NCBI GenBank assembly: GCA_902464175.1
Contig: CABQHZ010000055.1
Location: 1 to 10,934, forward strand
Direction of reading: 5' to 3'
Source: an uncultured Collinsella sp.
GTDB taxonomy: Bacteria; Actinomycetota; Coriobacteriia; Coriobacteriales; Coriobacteriaceae
DNA length: 10,934 nucleotides
The first letter of the stretch is position 1; each line of letters starts with the position of its first letter. Shown here one piece after another: positions 6,014 through 10,934 of this stretch. A program made the translations under genes and the position numbers. The notes under the pieces were generated by a model. It had not been told where the DNA came from. It ran no database searches and worked only from the letters and a program-made list of their open reading frames with translations.

Positions 6014-6811
6014 ATGCGTTATTGCATAACCTGCGGAAATATACTGCTCGATGGCGATATCTACTGCGGTCACTGCGGTGCGGCAGTACCGGAATGGATG
6101 CGCAAAATCCCAGGCGAGGAAGAGAGCCTACCCAATGAGGCCCAAAAATCCGTTCCGCACAGTGCCAAACAATCCTCTGAGCCAAATCAGCCACAGCACA
6201 AGTCTGACAATAATAAGCAGGAGGCAGAGGAGAAACATAAAGGGCCCCTCAAATGCCCGGCATGCGGCGAGCTCCTCTCGCCCCATGAGAACACGTGCCC
6301 GTCATGCGGCTACAAACTCAAAGAAGCTTCCGAAGGAGCCATCGGACGGCTCTATCAAACCATCAACTCGATTGAAGAGAAGCGTCCAAAGAAGGAAAAA
6401 GCCACATCGACAGACATTAGTCCCACCGACAAGAAAATTGCAAGTGCAATCAAATCGTTTCCCATCCCCTCTGAAAAAGAGGATCTTATTGAATTCCTTT
6501 CTGTTGCCAATTCGAACATCGACCCCTACACAGATGTTCACGACGCCTCGAAAATCAGCGAATCAGAGCGGCTTATTTCCAAAGCGTGGAAGTCGCAGTT
6601 TGACCAAGCATATGCGAAAGCCGAACGACTATTCGGAAATACCAGGGACTTTGAGCAGTTCAAACTGATGCGGGACAGCAAAGAAAAGGAACTTCAAGAT
6701 CGCGAAAAAACCGATGCAATCTCAACGGCGATTCCCTTCATTATCTTAATTGCACTTTTCCTAGGCTTATTGGGCGTCCTATTTGCCCTACGTGCCTGTG
6801 GAGCAAACTAA
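6014..6811 (+). CDS. membrane protein with two zinc ribbons
   Basis: The 265-residue protein has an N-terminal ribbon (C4, C7, C18, C21), a polar linker (about 30-78), and a second ribbon (C81, C84, C95, C98) of the form CPACG...CPSCG. A helical domain spans about 138-232. It includes FPIPSEKEDLIEFLSVANSN (149-168), then NIDPYTD, and SQFDQAYAKAERLFG (194-208), a segment that I recall from zinc-ribbon proteins of Firmicutes encoded near SPFH genes. A transmembrane helix fills 236-259, leaving a six-residue tail. Most of the protein should be cytoplasmic. GGAA at 6003-6006 is seven bases before the ATG, and the previous stop is 30 bases upstream. It may tether or recruit the SPFH protein encoded next; that is inferred from gene order. 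Confidence 0.82.
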   Translation: MRYCITCGNILLDGDIYCGHCGAAVPEWMRKIPGEEESLPNEAQKSVPHSAKQSSEPNQPQHKSDNNKQEAEEKHKGPLKCPACGELLSPHENTCPSCGYKLKEASEGAIGRLYQTINSIEEKRPKKEKATSTDISPTDKKIASAIKSFPIPSEKEDLIEFLSVANSNIDPYTDVHDASKISESERLISKAWKSQFDQAYAKAERLFGNTRDFEQFKLMRDSKEKELQDREKTDAISTAIPFIILIALFLGLLGVLFALRACGAN

Positions 6812-6866
6812 TTCACCAACGAATCCGTTGGATTAGTATCGGCTAGCATCTAACCCGGAGGTCAAC

Positions 6867-8195
6867 ATGTCGTCAAAACCAATAGGCGCAGGAATGATGG
6901 ACCAAATCAGATGTGATCAAAAGGATTATCTGATTTGGAAATGGCGGCCTGACAACAACGCTCATCGCGAGAATGCGATTCGATGGGGATCGTCGCTCCG
7001 CGTAAGAGAGGGATCCGTTGCCGTTTTCGTCTATCGACAAAGGGGTGGCGAACTCATTCAGGAATATATCGAAGGCCCATTTGACAAGACCCTTGAAACA
7101 TCGAACCTGCCGATAATCGCCAACCTTGTCGCGCTAGCATACGGCGGTGGGACACCTTTCCAAGCTGAAGTCTATTTCATCAACCTTGCAAAAGTGCTGC
7201 AATCTAAATTTGCAGTCAGGTACTTCGACGTCTTCGATTCTCAATACCCAGAGTTCGGGATTCCGGTCGCCGTAAGAGGAACCATCACGTATTGCATAGC
7301 CGATTACCGACGTTTCATCAAATTGCATCGTCTCGATGAATTCGATGCCGCAGACCTCCAGAATCAAATCAAAGACCACGTTGCACGCAAGGTCAAAAGC
7401 ATCGTGGCGAACGTGGCCACAACGCAACAGCTCCCCATTCAACAGCTTGAAAACAAGACGGACAATATCTCCCGACTAGCAATCGAGACGCTCTCCGAAA
7501 AGCTCGATGCACTATTCGGGGTCAAACTGTCCAGCGTTGATGTCTCTGCGATTGATATCGATAAGGACAGCGATGCGTTCAAGCAACTGATGGCCGTCAC
7601 CCGCGATATCACAGCCGCAACCGCTAGGGCGAAGGCCGAGGCTGATATTAAAACCATTCATGATGCCCAGCAAATAAAGATGCAGAACCTGGCAGAGCAG
7701 CTCCGCATCGAGCGTGAGGAATCTCAGTACAGCATTCACAAGCAGACTCAATCCTCCAATATGGCCGCCTATCAAATTGAGGCACAAACAGCTGTCGGCG
7801 TTGCGGGTGCAGAGGCTCTTGGTCAAAGCGGCCAAACTAGTGGCGTAACCTCAGATTCAGGATTGAACATGGCTGGAATCACAGCTGGAATAGCAATCGG
7901 AGGTGCCCTGGGGCAGAATATAGCCGGCAACATGAATAGTCTGTTGGGAGCCAGCGTTCAAACGCCGCCGCCCCTGCCCCGTGATGACTACTATGTTGCC
8001 AGTGGTAACGAAGCAACCGGCCCCTTTTCCATTCAAACGCTTCGCCAAATGAGCGTTGCGGGGTCATTGGACACTTCGACGTTGGTGTGGAAGCAAGGCA
8101 TGGCCGACTGGCAATCCGCGGGAATCATTCAAGAGTTGGCGGAGTTGTTCGCCAGGCCAACAACTCCGCCACCCATCCGGCACCAAGAGAAATAG
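6867..8195 (+). CDS. SPFH-domain protein (YdjI-like) with C-terminal GYF_2 domain
   Basis: The 442-residue protein belongs with the bacterial SPFH proteins of the YdjI type (COG4260). These are stomatin/prohibitin relatives that form ring or cage assemblies at the membrane. Residues about 20-235 are the SPFH region, with LIWKWRP (22-28), EGSVAVFVYRQR (48-59), GGTPFQAEVYFIN (94-106), and DYRRF...LDEF (146-159). Residues about 236-300 are a charged helix. Residues 310-360 are Gly- and Ala-rich with a hydrophobic core, GLNMAGITAGIAIGGALGQN (332-351). After PPPLP comes a GYF_2 (DUF4339) domain at about 375-429: YYV, GPFSIQTLRQM, LVWKQGMADWQSAG. Relatives often end in a zinc ribbon instead. GGAGG (6857-6861) is five bases before the ATG. 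There is no N-terminal membrane hairpin, so the zinc-ribbon membrane proteins upstream may anchor it. A terminator follows. Confidence 0.88.
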   Translation: MSSKPIGAGMMDQIRCDQKDYLIWKWRPDNNAHRENAIRWGSSLRVREGSVAVFVYRQRGGELIQEYIEGPFDKTLETSNLPIIANLVALAYGGGTPFQAEVYFINLAKVLQSKFAVRYFDVFDSQYPEFGIPVAVRGTITYCIADYRRFIKLHRLDEFDAADLQNQIKDHVARKVKSIVANVATTQQLPIQQLENKTDNISRLAIETLSEKLDALFGVKLSSVDVSAIDIDKDSDAFKQLMAVTRDITAATARAKAEADIKTIHDAQQIKMQNLAEQLRIEREESQYSIHKQTQSSNMAAYQIEAQTAVGVAGAEALGQSGQTSGVTSDSGLNMAGITAGIAIGGALGQNIAGNMNSLLGASVQTPPPLPRDDYYVASGNEATGPFSIQTLRQMSVAGSLDTSTLVWKQGMADWQSAGIIQELAELFARPTTPPPIRHQEK

Positions 8196-8214
8196 CTGAG
8201 ATAGAGAAAAGGAC

Positions 8215-8255
8215 AGCGGGCTGAAGGGACAACTCCTTCAGCCCGCTCTTTTGTT
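8215..8255. terminator. bidirectional intrinsic terminator
   Basis: A perfect 13-bp stem, 8215-8227 with 8235-8247, has loop GACAACT and is followed by CTTTTGTT on the plus strand. On the minus strand the same stem is followed by GTCCTTTTC. It sits between two convergent genes, the SPFH gene ending at 8195 and the nucleoid-associated gene ending at 8254, and serves both. Confidence 0.93.
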
Positions 8256-9258
8256 ATCGATTCTCGATGCTACCAATGTTTTTGAGCTCAATGGAGATGA
8301 GGCCGTTGGGCTCGTTGACGAACTCGATGTACTCGGAGTTCGAGCCCATCTCGGCCGGGAAGCTGATCTCGATACCCGTGTCGGTACGAATCTTGTGATT
8401 ACGCACGGCTGCGCGCTCAACTTGCTTGCGCTCTACGGGCACACGCTCGGGTACCTTCTCCTCGGTCAGCGCCGCACGCACGCTCTCCTTGATGACCGGC
8501 TCGTCCTCAAAGACCTCATCGACAATATCCCAAGGCGGCAGCTCCTCGTCGTCTTCGACCCTCTCGGCAACGGCGGCTTTGACCTTGGCGAGCGCTACGG
8601 CCGTGTTGGCGCCGTGCTCTTCGGCGATCTCCTCGACCACGCGCGTCACCGTGTCGATGACCTCCTTACCCGAAACGCCCGTGTCGCACTGCAACAGGCC
8701 GTCAGGAATAAGCATGCGATCCTCGCCGGCAATCTTGCGCTTCTTATCCACATAGCCGATCTCCATGGTGCTCGCGCGCACGATTGCATAGCTCGGCACC
8801 TTTTGCGAAGGGTTCGGCAGAATGGCGTAGTGACGCGCGATGTCGTTACGAACCTCGCCCTCTTCGCGACCCACCTCGTGCATGAATGCCTGCTTGGAGC
8901 CCAGCAGCATCACGGCAAACCAGCGGGCATCCTCATCATCATCAAAGTCCGCCACAAGCACGTCGGTGGACTCGGCTTTCTCGGCCTTGGTGAGCTCGGA
9001 AGAGATGAACTCCGCAATCTGCTGAGACAGGTCCACGAACTCACGCTCACCAAAGAAATAGCCCTTGAGCTCGCCGCCAAACGCAGAGTTCTCGGCAAAC
9101 GTGGCACGCTTGTTGTCGGCCGAGGTACGTGCGCGGCGCAGATGCGTGGTCACGAAGTTGCGCACGGTGCGGCTCTCGATATCGAGCTCGCGCTGGCTCA
9201 TGACGTTGACGGCAGAGTCAAAGTCCAGGATATGCAGGATCGCGTGATTGATTTTCAT
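8254..9258 (-). CDS. nucleoid-associated protein, YejK/NdpA family
   Basis: The protein begins MKINHAILHILDFDSA, the usual start of Gram-positive members of the YejK/NdpA (37-kDa nucleoid-associated) family, and is 334 residues long, close to family length. Seen features are SAFGGELKGYFFGEREFVDL (in the first quarter), a central segment with FAVMLLGSKQAFMHEVGREE, ALP-type beta strands such as YAIVRASTMEIGYVDKKRK, the charged stretch VEDDEELPPWDIVDEVF, and a C-terminal ISFPAEMGSNSEYIEFVNEP with the strand GLISIELKNI. Members bind DNA; the cellular role is poorly defined. I place the start at 9258 rather than the ATG nine bases upstream (9267), because GGA is correctly spaced for 9258 and touches the other ATG. 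Some anti-phage loci encode YejK relatives, but nothing here shows that. Confidence 0.87.
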   Translation of the reverse strand: MKINHAILHILDFDSAVNVMSQRELDIESRTVRNFVTTHLRRARTSADNKRATFAENSAFGGELKGYFFGEREFVDLSQQIAEFISSELTKAEKAESTDVLVADFDDDEDARWFAVMLLGSKQAFMHEVGREEGEVRNDIARHYAILPNPSQKVPSYAIVRASTMEIGYVDKKRKIAGEDRMLIPDGLLQCDTGVSGKEVIDTVTRVVEEIAEEHGANTAVALAKVKAAVAERVEDDEELPPWDIVDEVFEDEPVIKESVRAALTEEKVPERVPVERKQVERAAVRNHKIRTDTGIEISFPAEMGSNSEYIEFVNEPNGLISIELKNIGSIENR

Positions 9259-9267
9259 ATACGGCAT

Positions 9268-9272
9268 TCCGT
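9268..9272 (-). promoter_or_regulatory. ribosome binding site deciding the yejK-like start
   Basis: On the minus strand ACGGA lies nine bases before the ATG at 9258 and directly against the alternative ATG at 9267, where it could not act. This favours the downstream start. Confidence 0.45.
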
Positions 9273-9296
9273 TCTAGATCGATTTCGGCACGAACC

Positions 9297-9302
9297 AGTA
9301 TA
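9297..9302 (-). promoter_or_regulatory. possible -10 box for the yejK-like gene
   Basis: TATACT on the minus strand lies about 38 bases before the chosen start. The -35 region has no good match to TTGACA, so only the -10 is suggestive. Confidence 0.35.
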
Positions 9303-9332
9303 GCGGTCGAGCCTACCCCAGGCGCATCGAAG

Positions 9333-9367
9333 ATTGGTGCATCGGGGACAAGTTGCTTTGCACCAAT
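9333..9367 (+). repeat. dispersed hairpin repeat, copy 1
   Basis: The arms ATTGGTGCA (9333-9341) and TGCACCAAT (9359-9367) are exact reverse complements around a 17-base loop containing GGGGACA (9344-9350). The core, read on the plus strand, matches copy 2 (10548-10578) read on the minus strand, with four differences over about 32 bases. It lies directly after the 3' end of the hydrolase gene and may also help terminate it. It looks like a REP-type short repeat. Confidence 0.75.
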
Positions 9368-9369
9368 GG

Positions 9370-10530
9370 CTAACGCAGGAGCTCGGACTGCCAAGCCTCG
9401 AGCTGTTCTGCCAAACTCTTGCCGGCAGCGGGCATGTCGATCTGGGGTCGTTTGGGCAACAGTGCGCATTTAAGGATTGCCACGATGGTCTGCGAGACAA
9501 TGCGTCGCGTATCCTTGTCAAAGCCTTGCGCAGCCTGGAGCATCACGGGCAGGCTCTCGCGCAGATTCCCAGCGATATCCGCAAACCGCTCAGCACGCGT
9601 AGCCTCAAACACGGAGAACAACGCGTCTACAAAACGCTCGCGCCCGCTAGGTGACACTGCAAGCAGCATCTCGCGAATGGAGCCATCAACGTATCGAGCA
9701 CCGGCGGACAGGCGCTCACAGTACACGAAGTCGCGACCATCAACCACCCAGCTAAAGGGATTGTGCTGCAGCAGGCTGAACTCGGTGCTCTCAACGATGG
9801 CATAGTCCTCCTGTGTCTCGAACATCATGCCAAAAATAGAAGACTGGGGCAGCGTCTTGTCGATACGGCCGGATAGGCCAGCAAAGGCGTTGCCGTTCAG
9901 AAACTCCTCGACGAACCCCGGACCATCATGGGAATACGCCCGTTCGATTCGCTCACGGGCGACATCGGAGCACATCGCCGCACCGTACACCGCAAGGTTT
10001 CCGCCCTTAGAATGACCTCCGCACAAAAGCGGCCCGTCGATCGCATCCGCCGCGTCGTCCACATAACGCGCCGCGGATTCCTGGGCCGGCACAGGACACC
10101 GGAACGCCATGTTAAAGTCCTCTTTCCAGCCCACAATCGTGCTGTCGGTCCCCCGGAAGGAAAGATAACTAAACCCCGCCGGAAACCGGAACGCCATGGC
10201 TGCAAACTGCTCTGTCGCCACCACATCGCTCACGGCACGATAGCCGCAAACGCGCACGCCACGGTAGCGAGGGCTTGCTGCCACGACCTCCAACAAGGCA
10301 CGGCTCCCCTCTGGATTCCACAAATCGCCAATCATGTCCTGATAGCACTCGGCACGCAGCAGCTCACGCACGTCCAGCCCCCGCCAGCCGGTCAGTTCGG
10401 GCATATCCCCCGGCAAGCGCAAATAGGACAGCCATGCAAAGACCAGACTGTCCACCGAACAGAACGGCCGCTCGTCAAACGACTCAAATGCCGTCTGGGC
10501 ATAGGTCAAAAAGTTAGGCGAATCAGACAT
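9370..10530 (-). CDS. Mbeg1-like (DUF2974) alpha/beta hydrolase
   Basis: The 386-residue protein has the marks of the DUF2974/Mbeg1-like family, alpha/beta-hydrolase-fold proteins of unknown substrate, often annotated as lipase-like. The nucleophile elbow is GHSKGG at 172-177 with S174. The oxyanion-side segment SFRGTDSTIVGWKEDFNMAF spans 124-143. HDGPGF (201-206) and QHNPFSW (255-261) follow, giving D202 and H256 as likely triad partners. The N-terminal segment NFLTYAQTAFESFDERPFCS...DSLVFAWLSYL is also typical of the family. There is no signal peptide, so it should be cytoplasmic. The start has GGAGG four bases upstream (plus-strand 10535-10539). The gene is bracketed by two inverted copies of a short hairpin repeat. 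Its promoter is not evident. Confidence 0.88.
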   Translation of the reverse strand: MSDSPNFLTYAQTAFESFDERPFCSVDSLVFAWLSYLRLPGDMPELTGWRGLDVRELLRAECYQDMIGDLWNPEGSRALLEVVAASPRYRGVRVCGYRAVSDVVATEQFAAMAFRFPAGFSYLSFRGTDSTIVGWKEDFNMAFRCPVPAQESAARYVDDAADAIDGPLLCGGHSKGGNLAVYGAAMCSDVARERIERAYSHDGPGFVEEFLNGNAFAGLSGRIDKTLPQSSIFGMMFETQEDYAIVESTEFSLLQHNPFSWVVDGRDFVYCERLSAGARYVDGSIREMLLAVSPSGRERFVDALFSVFEATRAERFADIAGNLRESLPVMLQAAQGFDKDTRRIVSQTIVAILKCALLPKRPQIDMPAAGKSLAEQLEAWQSELLR

Positions 10531-10547
10531 GGCCCCTCCATCAACAA

Positions 10548-10578
10548 TGGTGCAAAGTAACCTGTCCCCTTTGCACCA
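10548..10578 (-). repeat. dispersed hairpin repeat, copy 2
   Basis: TGGTGCAAAG (10548-10557) and CTTTGCACCA (10569-10578) form a perfect 10-bp stem around an 11-base loop. On the minus strand the loop region carries GGGGACAGGTTAC, the same motif as copy 1 in the opposite orientation. It lies between the lactate dehydrogenase terminator and the hydrolase ribosome binding site, within the presumed leader of the hydrolase mRNA. Confidence 0.77.
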
Positions 10579-10613
10579 AAAAGGCGCCCGAGCCGCAGGG
10601 GCTCAGGCGCCTT
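10576..10613 (-). terminator. intrinsic terminator of the lactate dehydrogenase gene
   Basis: Arms 10581-10594 and 10600-10613 pair with one mismatch around loop GCAGG. Read on the minus strand the stem is followed by TTTTT, then runs into the hairpin repeat. The position, 32 bases after the minus-strand stop at 10645, fits. Confidence 0.85.
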
Positions 10614-10621
10614 CATTGTAG

Positions 10622-10638
10622 CTTGTTGCCTCAACAAG
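10622..10638. repeat. small hairpin between the ldh stop and its terminator
   Basis: CTTGTTG and CAACAAG form a perfect 7-bp stem with loop CCT. There is no T run, so it is probably an accessory 3' structure of the lactate dehydrogenase mRNA. Confidence 0.4.
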
Positions 10639-10644
10639 TCTGAT

Positions 10645-10934
10645 TTAGCAGGAGAAATCGACGCTGTCGATGATGCCCTTGAGTGCTTCGGCAGAAGTGT
10701 TGAGCTCGCTCTTTTCGTCCTCGTTCAGCGGCACGGGGACGCGGCAGACAACGCCGTCGCGGCCAACGACGGTCGGCATGGAGATGGCAAGATCGGACAG
10801 GCCGTACTCGCCCACCATAAGCGAGGAGACAGGCAGAACGGTCTGCTCATCGCGCATGACGGCAGTGCAGATGCGCTTGACGGCCATGGCGACGCCGTAG
10901 TAGGTGGCGTGCTTCTTCTCGATGATGGTGTAGG
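10645..10934 (-). CDS. ldh: L-lactate dehydrogenase, C-terminal part
   Basis: The frame runs off the right end of the window, so only the last 96 residues are seen; the start is outside. They read YTIIEKKHATYYGVAMAVKR, then DEQTVLPVSSLMVGEYGLSD, then the strand ISMPTVVGRDGVVCRVPVPL and the final helix with LNTSAEALK. This is the usual C-terminal domain of NAD-dependent L-lactate dehydrogenase (the lactate/malate dehydrogenase family), which reduces pyruvate to lactate in fermentation. The catalytic histidine and the substrate-specificity residues lie upstream of the window, so malate dehydrogenase of the LDH-like type cannot be fully excluded, although the TIIEKKHATYYG segment favours LDH. 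The gene ends at a strong terminator. Confidence 0.88.
   Translation of the reverse strand, partial: YTIIEKKHATYYGVAMAVKRICTAVMRDEQTVLPVSSLMVGEYGLSDLAISMPTVVGRDGVVCRVPVPLNEDEKSELNTSAEALKGIIDSVDFSC

Noticed and set aside
6816..6831. Hairpin CCAACG/CGTTGG before the SPFH gene as a terminator
   Set aside because: The stem is only 6 bp and no T run follows; it may be chance, and the SPFH gene probably belongs to the same operon.
8251..9303. Plus-strand open frame of 350 codons opposite the yejK-like gene
   Set aside because: Its translation is Leu/Arg/His/Gly-rich shadow sequence, while the minus strand encodes a recognisable YejK/NdpA protein.
1..10934. CRISPR array, tRNA, rRNA or insertion sequence
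   Set aside because: No regularly spaced direct repeats, no tRNA-like cloverleaf or rRNA signature, and no transposase or integrase motif were seen on either strand.

Overview
The window looks like chromosomal DNA of a high-GC, gut-type Actinomycetota of the class Coriobacteriia, most likely Collinsella or a close relative. This rests on GC-rich codon use in the housekeeping genes (37 of 60 bases are G or C at 3721-3780), on a diaminopimelate operon using the N-acetyl branch, and on protein flavour. No marker gene fixes the genus, so the assignment is an inference.

Positions 1-4170 hold a lysine-regulated operon for diaminopimelate and lysine synthesis. A lysine-riboswitch-like leader (about 85-236) is followed by lysA, dapA, dapB and dapH and closed by a strong hairpin at 4135-4170. 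DapA and DapB turn aspartate semialdehyde and pyruvate into tetrahydrodipicolinate, DapH N-acetylates it, and LysA decarboxylates the final meso-diaminopimelate to lysine. lysA and dapA form one uninterrupted 769-codon frame, with a good internal ribosome binding site at the dapA start.

Positions 4171-8255 form an accessory island of visibly lower GC (22 of 60 bases at 4921-4980). It begins with a minus-strand orphan antitoxin of Phd/YefM type. A short divergent intergenic region packed with palindromes follows. Then come four co-directional genes: three small proteins that each begin with the same four-cysteine zinc ribbon, followed by different C-terminal parts (a possible LURP/Tubby-like domain, a tail-anchor helix, and a second ribbon plus a helical domain and a membrane helix), and an SPFH-domain protein with a C-terminal GYF_2 domain. 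The set resembles the ydjG-ydjH-ydjI genes linked to PspA in Bacillus subtilis, which suggests a membrane-associated SPFH assembly held by zinc-ribbon membrane proteins. No PspA gene is in the window. A bidirectional terminator ends the island.

Positions 8254-10934 return to high-GC minus-strand genes: a YejK/NdpA-type nucleoid-associated protein, a Mbeg1-like (DUF2974) alpha/beta hydrolase, and the C-terminal part of L-lactate dehydrogenase. The hydrolase gene is bracketed by two inverted copies of a roughly 35-bp hairpin repeat, which looks like a dispersed REP-type element.

The best candidates for something undescribed are the zinc-ribbon/SPFH-GYF cluster with its palindromic leader, the lysA-dapA fusion, and the flanking hairpin repeats.
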